From Obelidium mucronatum (lineage: Eukaryota > Chytridiomycota > Chytridiomycetes > Chytridiales > Chytriomycetaceae): 49,241 nt of DNA. This document shows positions 36,562-47,342 of the stretch, one piece after another; position 1 is the first letter of the stretch; the number at the start of each line of letters is the position of its first letter. The notes under the pieces were generated by a model. It was not told the origin of the DNA, searched no databases, and saw only the letters and a program-made list of their open reading frames with translations. The stretch is taken from positions 1 through 49,241 of the forward strand of contig JAIVFH010000212.1 of NCBI GenBank assembly GCA_025765595.1, in the 5' to 3' direction. The position numbers were made by a program, and so were the translations under genes.

Positions 36562-37667
36562 AAAAGAAAGGAGCAAAGAAGCAATCAAATGGAAACTCAT
36601 CGTGAAGCCACCAGAAGACTTTGTAGTAGAAACGGCAGGTCTTGGCATTAAAAATAACATGCTTTACCATAGTCATTACAAGCGCCAGTACTTGAATAGC
36701 TTGTACGAGTCCTTCAATTCCCCGGAACATCCAAGATTCGCGTAATGGGAATAAACCAATGACCCATTTGCCGCTTGAGCGTAAATAGTAGAACCTTCAG
36801 CAGCAGACGCGTAACACTCATCCAACAGAACGGCGCCCTTCCAAACAGGTGCAGCAGTTTGACAATCCTTATCACCATACGAGTCAACGATTGCAAAGGT
36901 TTGGATCCGAAAACAGTTTTGGCTTCGTTTTCTAGGTTGTACTCGGAAGCACTGTTTTGGCAGCTCACTGTTTTGTGGAATACCATGGACGGCTGGGATT
37001 GGCTGCATGTGGTTTGTTGCGTGCATGATCCAACGATGGCGGTTTGGACGATGCGATTGACGGTGGAGCAGTTGTCACTGTAGTAAAAAGATGTCTTGTA
37101 TCCGCGATCACGGAACAGGGATGCAGACAGCTTGTTGACGCAAGTGGATCCTGATTTAGTCAGTGGGATCCCCGTTTTGGATGGCATGGCCTTGATACAA
37201 GTTGTATCAGCGTAACCGTCGTAGTAAAGGTTTTTGGCAAAGTCAGAGTATATGACTCCCCAGGTTCCATCGTTGAATGGGCTTGGGTTACACTGTTGCA
37301 AAGCGAAAACTCCGCCGGAAGCTGGCTGTCCTTGACAAGTTTCAGAAGCGAAAGTTGATACCAACGCAAAGGAGAAGGTATCGTCCAAACTGATTGTCAG
37401 AGAAGGTGGAGCAATGATACCACTAGACGCTGCCAAAGGAATCGGGGAACAGTCAGAGTTTGTGTAGGTGCTATCCTGTGCGCTGGCCTTGCAGGTAGTT
37501 GATGTTTGCGAGAGACAAGTGGTAACTGGATTGTTACAGAGAATGGCTGTAGCGTAGGCAGATGCCGCCGAACAGTCGGAACCACTAGCGGGAGCGTATG
37601 GGAAGTACGAAGTGCATTGCATATTAATGGACGTCATTTTCGGAGTAGTTTTTCTTCGGACTTTCAA
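36562..37667 (-). pseudogene. Cys-rich family copy 3, frameshifted
   Basis: The frame is intact from 37667, or more likely from the aligned start MTSINMQCTSYF at about 37637, to the block VFGSKP near 36905. There a small deletion shifts the frame: the expected NGYxDK-like continuation is found as DSYGDKDCQTAAPVWKGAVL in the adjacent frame to about 36720. Further shifts follow in the segment corresponding to the copy 1 block SYSGACDAYAKI. The hydrophobic C-terminus (HLIASLLLSFVIGGMF) survives near 36540-36600 in yet another frame. A truncated protein could still be made from the 5' two thirds, but it would lack the anchor. Confidence 0.75.
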
Positions 37668-37883
37668 GCAGAAGTCTGCCTGATTTTATATTGTGATCTG
37701 TTGATTAAAAGATGAAAATTGGGCTTATTCGCCGCCAATCGGACTGGTTTCAGAAGGGACAAACCAGAAAAAAGGTTTTGGACCACGCATAGTAGAAGTT
37801 TTTGAGTCTTTTTATTGAACAATCACTTCCTTGGCAAGTTTAGTCTTGGTTTGAACACACTATATTTGGAGAATTTTGGAAGT

Positions 37884-38978
37884 TTAAAGCATAGATAAGA
37901 CAGCGAAAACAGAAGCACCAAGAGCCGCGAGAATGTTTGAAACAGAACCATTCGAAGATTTTGGTGTAGGAGAACCAGAAAGTGGTAACTTGGTATTAAA
38001 CAAGAAGAGTGTTGAGTAGCCACTACAACCAGTAGAAAAGCTTTCACGAATTTTCAAAGACCCCGTACAACCAAGGTTGGTATAATAAGAGTAAATCAGA
38101 GATCCATTCGCCGCCTGTGTCCAAATTTTCGAACCCTGACCAGCCGTAGCAACGTAACACACGTCCAGCAACACAGCTCCTTTGTTGGTTGGTGCTGTAG
38201 TTTGGCAATTTTTATCACCATATCCCACCATTAGCGCATACGGCTTCGATCCAAGTGAGGCCTTGACTTGATCTTCAAAATTGTACTGCGATGCTTCAGA
38301 ATCACAGCTAACAATTTTACTAAACACTCTCGATGCAGTAGATTGAGTACAAGTTCGCTGTTGTTGGCATGGTCCTAAGGCACGTTCTTGGACGATTCGG
38401 GAAATCTGGGTGCAATCATCAGTGTAGTAGATGGTTGTTTTGAAACCGTTGTTCTTCAATAAGGACGCGGACGCCTTGTTCAAACACGTAGATCCTGGCT
38501 TGCTCAGCGGAGTGGCCATCTTGGAGTCGTAGTAGGTATCGCAATTGGCATCGTCATATTGATCAAAGAAGAGGTTGTTGTTGTAATCAGCATAGACATA
38601 ACCCCATGTCCCGTCATTGAATGGGCTTGGATTGCACATGTCGAGAGCAAACACGCCACCAGTCGCTGGCTGGCCTTGACACGAGGAAGAAGTGTAAGTG
38701 GTGATGGCTGCAGATGAGTAGTTCACAGTGTTGGCAAGTGCCGGAGGGAGCCACAGAGCACCGGCAGCGTTCAGCGGAATGGGCAAGCAGGTCGAGGAAG
38801 TGTATGTTCCGTCTTGCGCCGATTCCTTGCAAGTGGCATTCAATGTAAGCGCCGGGCAAGTGGAGACTGGATTGGCGCAGAGGACAGACCACGTCCGGGC
38901 GCTGGCTTGCGCGCAGGTCGTGTTGCTGGTGGCTGGATCCGCAAAGTACGAAGCGCACTGCATGTTGAGCGACGCCAT
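37884..38978 (-). CDS. Cys-rich tail-anchored-type protein, tandem copy 4 (intact)
   Basis: A single exon of 364 aa begins MASLNMQCASYFADPATSNT. It shares the family blocks SSCQGQPATGGVFALDMCNP, FNDGTWGYVYADYNNNLFFD, LSKPGSTCLNKASASLLKNN, YYTDDCTQISRIVQ and LGSKPYALMVGYGDKNCQTT, and ends in a hydrophobic segment (ILAALGASVFAVLSML). As in copy 1 there is no N-terminal signal peptide. It is the most divergent intact member of the array and lies head-to-head with CDC20, with 100 bp between starts. Confidence 0.85.
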   Translation of the reverse strand: MASLNMQCASYFADPATSNTTCAQASARTWSVLCANPVSTCPALTLNATCKESAQDGTYTSSTCLPIPLNAAGALWLPPALANTVNYSSAAITTYTSSSCQGQPATGGVFALDMCNPSPFNDGTWGYVYADYNNNLFFDQYDDANCDTYYDSKMATPLSKPGSTCLNKASASLLKNNGFKTTIYYTDDCTQISRIVQERALGPCQQQRTCTQSTASRVFSKIVSCDSEASQYNFEDQVKASLGSKPYALMVGYGDKNCQTTAPTNKGAVLLDVCYVATAGQGSKIWTQAANGSLIYSYYTNLGCTGSLKIRESFSTGCSGYSTLFLFNTKLPLSGSPTPKSSNGSVSNILAALGASVFAVLSML

Positions 38979-39078
38979 GGCTTCCTTGTCTTATTTTTTA
39001 ATCAACGAGGCTGGTGCTCACAAGCCCTTCTCTCTAATACAGGAATAAAACAAAAACAAGAAAAAAAACAAATAAAAA

Positions 39079-41065
39079 ATGTCGACGCCCAAGCGCCACC
39101 ACAGCCACGCGCGCCTCGCTGCGGCCGCCGCGCCGCCGCGCGTTCTTTCGCCGCAAGTCGCGAAACTCGTCAACAATTTGACGCCAAAAAAGCAGAAGTT
39201 TGACTTTGAAGTGTCGCCGCTTTGCGTTGCGTCGCCTAAAAAGAGCAAACTGTTTGCGGCGAATAATGCCGCGAAGGAAAAGGAAAAGGAGAGGCCGCTG
39301 GCGGGCTCGGCCACTCCGCGCCTGAAGGTCATGAAGCAGGTGAAATTACTCTCCAACAACAACCTGTCGCTGCTAAAGCACAACCGACAGTATGACAGAT
39401 ATATCCCAAATAGACACACTACCGACATGTCGTCTTCGCACTTTCATCTGGCCATGAATCCATGCTCTCTCCTGGACGACAAATCTGACAAAGAAGGCAT
39501 CATTCCCAAAAAGCAGCCACCGCCTCTCGACGCGTCTCAACTTGCGTATCAAGTATGAAAATTTGGCATGCATCGCTCAAGGTTTTTTTTGTTTTAAATT
39601 TCTATTTTGCAGGAAGACCTGGCGCGGGCGTGTGGAGTAAATCTGACGTCCAGGATCCTTAGTTTCCAGCCCCCAGCCCCTCTGCCGTCCAACGCATATA
39701 ACCCTCTTCTCAGCACCAGCTCTTGGTCTAAACCATCTCTCATCAAAAAGAACAATACTGGCGCATGTCATAGAAGACGTATCCAAACACACCCAGAACG
39801 CGTTCTTGACGCGCCTGGAATCGCAGATGATTATTATTTGAATCTCTTGGATTGGAGTTGTGACAATAATTTGGCGGTGGCATTGGAAGGAACAGTCTAT
39901 GTTTGGAATGGTGATTCTGGGAATGTTGTGGAGTTTTGTAAAGCTTCCAATGATGATTCAGAGGATGGCGCTGTTGGGCCGCAAGCCACTGTTTGTTCAG
40001 TGTGAGTTATTATTTTTTTTATTCTCTCTTCGATTCTTTCACTTAATTTTAAAAAAAAAGTCAATGGACATCTGACGGTGGGCACTTGGCCGTTGGATTG
40101 GAAATGGTGATACCCAAATCTGGGACCTAGAATCCCAAACAAAAATTCGAACTATGCGAGGGCCATACATCGAGAGTGGGCGTTTTGGCTTGGGATCGGC
40201 ATATTGTCAGTTCAGGTAAGCATCCGCGGTATCCTTCGTTCTTTCACATCAGCAAATTACTAAAAAAAAAAGACCAACACAACAGGCTGTAAAGACGGAA
40301 CTATTTGGCACCACGATGTCCGCGTCGCCAATCACAAGGTTGGAGAACTCATTGGACATACCCAGGAAGTCTGCGGATTGAAATGGAGAGCGGACGGAGG
40401 TCTTTTGGCATCAGGCGGAAACGATAATCTTGTCAACATCTGGGACGCCCGCAGCAGTATACCCAAAAGCACAAAATCAATCCACAATGCGGCTGTCAAG
40501 GTGATCATTTTTTTTTTAGTCCAGGCGACTTCTTTCACTGAACTGAAGTAATTTTTTTAAGGCAGTCGCGTGGTGCCCATGGCAACTAAACCTCCTCGCA
40601 ACCGGCGGCGGAACAAACGACAAGCACATTCATTTCTGGAACACCGCCACTCCATCCACAACGCCACTCAACTCCATCAACACAGGATCGCAAGTGACTT
40701 CCCTTCTCTGGTCCAAAACATACAAGGAACTCGTTTCCTCACACGGATACCCGTACAACCAATTGAGTATTTGGGCATACCCGAGCTGTAAAAAGATTGT
40801 GGATTTGGAGGGCCATGATGCGAGAGTGTTGCATGCGGCTTTGAGTCCCGATGGTAGTACTGTGGTGACTGGGGCGAGTGATGAAAACCTCAAGTTTTGG
40901 AAAGCGTTTGAGAGACCGAGTAAGAAAGACGGTGGAGTTTCTGATGGAGTTGGTGGAGGCAGTGGAACTACTGGAGGAGGCATTGGAGGAATGGTCAAGG
41001 GCGGTCCAGAGGCCAGTGTGGATGACGAGTTGGTGAATGCCACAAAGAGAATGACTATCAGATAA
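39079..41065 (+). CDS. CDC20: Cdc20/Fizzy, APC/C activator (WD40), with two compensating frame breaks
   Basis: Exons 39079-39552, 39613-40001, 40061-40215, 40286-40500 and 40562-41065 total 1737 nt (about 578 aa). The N-terminal half has a C-box DRYIPNR, which binds the anaphase-promoting complex, then the Cdc20-type [20 protein letters not shown] leading into the beta-propeller. WD repeats include [30 protein letters not shown] and [10 protein letters not shown]. The protein ends in Ile-Arg (KRMTIR), the IR tail used for APC/C docking. In exon 3 the frame reads into a TAG at 40128-40130. The expected [12 protein letters not shown] is in the next frame from about 40100, and the original frame is regained at about 40160. 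One base missing and one extra cancel out, so sequencing error in G/C runs is more likely than loss of an essential gene. Confidence 0.9.
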
Positions 41066-41174
41066 CAGCATTTCCAAGAAAAATAAATTATAAATAAATA
41101 TCGGGGTATCCGAAAGTACTGGTGGCAACAGTTCACAGTTATATTCAGTTTCTATAAATTACAAAACACAGAAA

Positions 41175-42692
41175 TCACTTGCGGCCATCATCACGACGCC
41201 TCCAGTTTGATGAATAACTTTCCTTATCGTCTCCGTATTTCCGTTCCTGACTTCCTCTTTGAGAAGCTCCGCTGCTCTTCCAGCTATTTGACGAATCTTG
41301 TTGGGATGGAAACTTGTCGCGCCATGATGTTCCAGACGAACGAGTTTCACTTTGATTTGAGGGACGGGTGTACGGCAAAGGGCGCTTTTGGTGCTTGCTA
41401 TCTTGAAGTGGGAGGCGTCTGTTTTGTGGAGGCGAATACACGAAAGGTTTTGTAGGGGTCGGTTCCGTCAAAGAATCCAATGACATGACTTCAATCGGCG
41501 GATTACTAAACGGCAATGCAGGTGGCGCTGGATCAATTTCCATTTGTTGAGGAAGCTTAATCGGCTGAGACCAAGCATCCAGCACCTTGTTAAAATTCTT
41601 GAGATACTCGTCCGGTGTAAACATTCCTTGACAAGTCAAAGGGATCGATTCAGGAAGAAGAAACTCCCCTTGGGAGGGGCTTTTCAGATAAGCACTGACA
41701 ACTGGTATGACAAATGCAACGACGTTTTCGAGAGGGTCGCCACTATCCAGTCTTTGCAACACTGCATCAATGAATAAAGCAAATTTGCTTGAAAACATTG
41801 TTTGGAGCGGATCCAAGTTTTCAATGTCGTTCTTCACGACAAGTACAGCATGTAAGGCATTCAAACATCTGACCAAATGCAGTGCAGACACAAAATCGGT
41901 GGATTGGCTTTGGAATTCCGTTTCAATTAGTTTGGCCACGTGTTTTATGGTACCAATTCCCGTGATGATGTCTTTTGCAGCACTCAATGTGATTCCTGTT
42001 GCGACGTGACGCTAAAAATGGCAGGATGAAAAAAAAAGTAAGTTTGCAAACTAAATGATACAGCTACAAAACCTTGGTTGAAACTGTTGGAGTAGTGTCA
42101 AAGTGCAGACTCTGACTGACAACTGGTTTTACAGGTATGTCGACAGGAGCAGTATTAATAATATCATCAAAGTCGAATCGGTTTGAGTTTGAAATCTAAA
42201 GAGGAAAGTTGTTGTCAACACGGTTGAATGTGTTCCATCAACGAAAAAAAAAAATGCATACCATTTCAACACATTGACAAGTTAGGGCATTTGCATCCCC
42301 TTGAAACAGTTTGTATAGCTCGAGAATCCAAGTCCCCGACACAGTTGGAATGCCCAGCTCCTTCGCAAGCTTCGATAGATTGAATAGATTTTATGAACAC
42401 GACAACACGTCAACTGGCTTAACACACCTTTGACTTTTCCGCGTCTATTCCCGCTGGGTAAACAATCAAATGCGTCACTGGACGGCTTTGCTGCTCGCTG
42501 TTGTCGATTCCGTACGCGAAAGAGGCACCAATGGCCCTTAGAATTTGTTGTGTTTGAATCTGTTTTTCAAAAAGTTACTCCTCAGCTACACTGAAAAGCA
42601 GTCGCATCCAAATTTGTAAAAACCTCATCGCTTCGAGGCGCTCCTGAAATTGCGACGTTGAGTTTGGCTTTGTGGTTTGCGCTTTGCTGCAT
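41175..42692 (-). CDS. BRCT-domain protein
   Basis: Exons 42624-42692, 42428-42559, 42262-42369, 42073-42195 and 41175-42011 join in phase to 422 aa. The first about 100 residues form a BRCT-like domain: LNVAISGAPRSDE, ILRAIGASFAYGIDN, VTHLIVYPAGIDAEKSKLAK and the conserved ELGIPTVSGTWILELYKLFQ with its Trp. Such domains bind phosphoproteins, usually in DNA damage responses. A helical middle part (SAAKDIITGIGTIKHVAKLI) and a long disordered C-terminus rich in Ser, Arg and Gln (WRDKFPSQQDSSNSWKSSGA) follow. Only one BRCT is seen, so the specific orthologue is not clear. It is head-to-head with the gene at 42741, with 48 bp between the two ATGs. Confidence 0.75.
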
Positions 42693-42740
42693 TTATTGAA
42701 ATCTTTGTTTGATATACTCCTTTTTTTTTAAATTTGTAAA
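42693..42740. promoter_or_regulatory. Compact bidirectional promoter region
   Basis: Only 48 bp separate the start codons of the BRCT gene and the downstream plus-strand gene. The gap holds an A/T-rich run (TTTTTTTTTAAATTTG) and no other recognisable element; transcription starts may lie inside the opposing gene. Confidence 0.45.
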
Positions 42741-43328
42741 ATGTCAGCAAACAGTCCTGAAGCTTCATCGCGTTTCTGTCTCGATTTGTCCTTCAAAGCT
42801 GCTGGTGATGATCCAGACACTTATTATAAAGGATTCAAGAAGCCAATTTTGAGGACCTCTGTGCATCCAGACTCTCCCGCGAAAGCTGCCTGGGATGTAT
42901 TCCAGCAGAAGCGGCAGTCATCCACAGAAGAAGGCAAAATACACGTGCATGGGTGGCCAACATTCAAAACCATGGTGCATTACAGCTGGAAGCGGCTGAA
43001 TGGAATCTCGCTGTCTGGAAGTAGCATCCAAGATCTTCATGATCCTCTCAAAAAGGACAACTCACAATCGCGATCCGGAATATTTCCATCAAAAATTCAC
43101 GGTTTGGGATCTGGAGATACTATGATAATGTCTTCCTCTGTTTCTTTGGGCAACTTGGTTGCGAAAAGCTCCATGAAATCCTCGAAATCGGAAAATTACT
43201 TAAGCCGAATAGGACGCAGTGTTGAAAATCAAGATAAATATCTGAATGAATGGGATAAAAGGGGAGTGGGAGGGACGGGCAGTCGGCAACTTCATTCATC
43301 TATGGGTTCTCTTATCAACCAGATATAA
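42741..43328 (+). CDS. Unrecognised protein, 195 aa
   Basis: A single exon with ATG at 42741. The N-terminal half has a possibly folded segment (ILRTSVHPDSPAKAAWDVFQ, VHGWPTFKTMVHYSWKRLNG), and the C-terminal half is Ser-rich and probably disordered. There is no signal peptide or membrane segment. I cannot assign a family. The shared short promoter gap with the BRCT gene might mean co-expression, but that is only context. Confidence 0.6.
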   Translation: MSANSPEASSRFCLDLSFKAAGDDPDTYYKGFKKPILRTSVHPDSPAKAAWDVFQQKRQSSTEEGKIHVHGWPTFKTMVHYSWKRLNGISLSGSSIQDLHDPLKKDNSQSRSGIFPSKIHGLGSGDTMIMSSSVSLGNLVAKSSMKSSKSENYLSRIGRSVENQDKYLNEWDKRGVGGTGSRQLHSSMGSLINQI

Positions 43329-43521
43329 CTAAAAACGCGTGAATTTCTCGAGCACGGTCATAAATGCCGCGTTGTGGGTTACTGGGAGAGCAATGGAAAC
43401 CAAAGAACGAGAGTTTTGAAATACTTTTTTTTTCAAGTTGACAATCCCATTCTTTGTGTTAAAAACAACAACGGCTCTTGAGATCTTCATCTTGCATTAA
43501 ATTATCCTCCAAAAACTCGAC

Positions 43522-46500
43522 ATGAAATCCGTCGCTGCTTTGGCTGCTTTTGCGCTGTCGGTGGCTGTAAACGCGGCGCCAGTCAACCTGAACCTCGGGT
43601 TCCTGCTGCCTTATGCTCTTGATGATCAACCAGGGGTCACTACAAACTCCTCCACTATCAAGTTTAACGTCGTGGCAAATGACGCTGCTGCTGAGGTGAA
43701 ATAGGACGCGTTTACTAATGACTTAGTCATTTGGCATATTCACCCTTTTTTGTTTTTGCTATTCCAGATGGCTGTTCAGGACTTCAACTCGCAGTCGTCT
43801 CTTCCAGAAAAGGGCCAATTTAATATCATCAGAAAGAATAACTGGGATCCAAACTTTTCGACCAACTGGCAGATCGTTGATTCTGGTGGTTATTCTGCGA
43901 TTGCAGCAACAAAGATGGTTCAGCAAAATAACAGTAAGCTGAAAGAGATTAAGTTATCGAATTCATTTATTCTAATACATCCTCTTTTATTAAGCCGTCG
44001 CCGTCTTTGGAGACTACCTGGATTCTACCACCAGGTTCGCCATAAATCTCATCCGATAAAATAACAATCTCTAAAAAAAATGAATTTTATTATAGTTTTT
44101 CGGCAGAAGTTTTGTCCTATTTCCAGGTGCCTTTCTGTGGAGCAACACAGAAAGACCCGACACTCTCGGACAAATCCAACTTTCAGTACTTTATCCGAAT
44201 GCAAAATGGATACGATTACGGAAACCATATGCTGACGATGCTTGCCCTCTGGAACGTTACCAAAGTTTCGATTATCGTAGGACCAGATACATATAGCTCT
44301 GCATGTGAGATAAACGTTGAATTTTCTGTTTTTGATTTTAAATTGCATTTATAGACGGAGACGATATCTCTTCAACTATTAGTAGCAACACATCCATTAC
44401 TGTGTTGGCTAAGCTCATGATTAGTCCAGAAATGCAAATGGCTAGTGACTACTCGTATCCATTGGGTGTGTTGAACACTGCCAATTCACGGTAAATCTTC
44501 TTCACAAGGAATATCAAAATCATAACCTTTTTTTTTTACTTTCAGTTACTTTATTATTGCCGCAGACGCCAACTTGACCGCCGATTTTTACTACGCCGCC
44601 AGGTACAGCAATAATCGCAATAATATCCAAGCCAAACTAATCCTCTTTCTTGACATACAGAGACGCAGAATTGACTGGAGCTGATTTTGTGTGGATGGGA
44701 ATCAACCGCCCCTTTGTTGGAGATTTGGGTCTCCAAACCAGTTTGTACGGTTCAGGCGCCATTGACGACTTGCAAGGTTTCATGTGGCTTAAAGACGACT
44801 TGAAGCCCGTGAATGACCCAAGCGTTGTCTCATTCTCTCAAAAATGGAAGGCAAACAACAAGGCAAACCCAACCAAGTAAATAGTAGAGGTTTTTTCTTT
44901 TTACTAGACTGGAACTGACTTAGGATATGAACGAAAAGGTACCCACTTACTGAGAACGGAGGAGTTCCTCAATACGCACGCCAAAGTTACGATTGTGCTT
45001 CTTTGTTGATGAATGGTATTTCGCAGGTTGGTTCTGTTTTTTTATCTAGACGCCTTTAAACGCTGCTGACTGTCGAATTAGGGTTTGGCGAAAAACGCTG
45101 GACAGAATGTGCAAAGTCTGATTGCCAGTCAATACTATCAGCCAGCTTCATTATCTAACACTGGTGGGTTTGAATATTCTTGTTTTATGTTGACTAATAC
45201 ATATTCATGTCTTCAGGATACAATGGATTGTTGCACAACCCGATTAACTTGGGAATTTACGGAGATTTGCTTACGTTAGTTATTATTGCGATACTTTATC
45301 GATTTTTGACACAACGTTTTGTATTTAGCCCAAAGTTGGTGATTTCCATCAACAGCACAGTTATGAACACTGATCCCGGATTGATCACGGACGATTATGG
45401 TAAATCTTTTAAAAATATTTGGTTGAGGAGCACTAAATATATATTTCTTATGAACAGGTTTTGGTCTGACTACATCTTTTGTTAACTTCACAACTGGTGG
45501 TGCCGTCGCCACATACAAGTCTCTGAGACAAGTCGTGTTCCCAGGAGGTGGCAGCCAACCACCAAATGATGGTTGGATTCCAATTGTCCCAACTGGTAAC
45601 TTGAGAATATGCATTATGTAATTCACCACTTACATTTATTTTGTGTTGTCAAAAGAACGCTGGATCGATCCGAACTCGGCAACTGCTAAAGCCATCATGA
45701 TTTGCTCAATCGTTGGACACGTTGTAGCATCCGTCGCTTTCATTGCATTTGTTTATCAAAAGGCAACCAACCAGCCAGGATCCATGCCACTCGCTTACGG
45801 ATTGCTCTTGATTGGAGGATCTGAACTCGTTTTTGTTTCGATGAAGTACTGGCCGGATCGTGAGAGCTATGATTCGTGTGTCAACTTGAGATACTTGCTC
45901 CCAGTTGGTTATGCTGTTTCTTATGGGTGCGGAACTTTTGTTTTAAATTTTTTTTCCATCCTGGCTAACTGACGTTCTTTGTGTTTTCAGTGCTATCTTC
46001 GCGAAGCTATTCCATCTTTCACGATGCCTTCAAAACAAATATGAACGCGCTCGTGGTGTCAGCAACTTGTCTGTAGTTTTGACTGTCGCCTTCCTTGCCT
46101 CCTTGAACATCTTAATTGCGGTTATTTATCAGTTCGCTGGGGTTCCTTCCGCTCCAAAAATCATTATTTCAAGATACGAATTTTACCATGTAAGTACACA
46201 GTTGAAAAGTGTCGATGTGCAAAGTGTCGATGTTGAATCATAACACTACAAAATTCCTATCACTTAGACCTGTCAAACCAACGACGCCAATTTGGGCAAC
46301 TACCTTACTTACGCATTGTACGCCGTTGGTGGATTCCTCAGTTTGGCATGTGTCTTCTACTCTCACAAACTCAAGAAAGAACCAAACATGAAGATTTTGG
46401 ATATCATGTGCAAGATTGCCGTCTTGTCTGGAGGCACCATGATTGCCATTCCCTTCTTGTCACCAGAAACCATGTTGCCAAGAATCCTTCGTGTACGTAA

Positions 46501-47277
46501 ATTTATTGTTCTTTACTCAGACTGCCCAAACTAAATGTGAACTGGGACAGGCTTTTGTGTCATGGATTCTTTCTATTGGAACCATCATTGTGGCCTTCAT
46601 TCCAAATATTATCGCCTTAATTAAAGGTAAAAAGGATGGAGAGGGCGACAGCGACTTTGACTTGGGATCAGTCATCAAGTCTGGAATCAACCGAGATGAC
46701 TGGTCAGTTTTGGAAAGTGGACCTTTGGAAGTCTTGAACATGGGTCAAGTTCACTATCAATCGCGTGGAATTCTCGGATGGTCTGAGCCCAAGTTGTCTG
46801 ATATGATTGTCCACCGCAGAAAGAGTCAATTGACCATTACTTTCTCTGAGGTAGAGGAACCTTTTCACGTTTATATTTTGTAGTTTAATCTAAACTATTT
46901 TCGATTGTAACCAGATTAACTCCTTTATTGTGAACGCATATAACGTATCGAATCTTATTAGCGAAGATCTCCTTGACATGACTCGCAACACATCACAGTC
47001 TGGAACTGGCGCGGCTACTAAGGGTGACGCCGAGGCAGATAAGAAGGGTGCCGCCAGTGGAGACGATGATTCCGAAATGGACGAAAGAATTATTGTCATT
47101 ACTACAAAGAGCTTCAGTGTCAAGGTGATTGCCAGCAGCACTGGCCAAGCGGCTGAAATCAGGGCTCAAGTGTTTGGTGTTAAAGAAGGTGCACCTGAGG
47201 ACAAAGGAGCCAGCGCTGTTGGTTCCACCACTGGCGGAGCTACAAGTGGAGTTAGACGTAGTACTGCTGATGGATGA
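43522..47277 (+). CDS. Class C (GABA-B-like) G-protein-coupled receptor
   Basis: About 17 short exons, the first being 43522-43695, 43768-43933, 43995-44030, 44096-44304, 44355-44490 and the last 46915-47277, with GT-AG introns of about 50-75 nt. A signal peptide (MKSVAALAAFALSVAVNAAP) precedes a periplasmic-binding-protein-like ligand domain (LGFLLPYALDD, MAVQDFNSQSSLPEKG, VAVFGDYLDSTT, YFQVPFCGATQKDPTLSDKS, MLALWNVTKVSIIVGPDTYS). Then come seven hydrophobic segments between about 45690 and 46620, beginning AKAIMICSIVGHVVASVAFI and ending FVSWILSIGTIIVAFIPNII. The cytosolic tail is charged (DAEADKKGAASGDDDSEMDE). This architecture fits metabotropic glutamate/GABA-B-type receptors, which in flagellated fungi may sense amino acids or other small molecules; the ligand is not inferable. 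There is no Cys-rich linker typical of mGluR, so GABA-B-like is preferred. Confidence 0.88.
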
Positions 47278-47342
47278 TCTGTTTTAAACTCAAGTTCAAT
47301 AAATTAAATTTAGAGCATTCGGTGTTATTTATTTTTTGCCAT

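Noticed and set aside
36394..36651. Plus-strand small gene opposite the copy 3 tail
   Set aside because: It is antisense to the surviving hydrophobic tail of copy 3 and lacks motifs.
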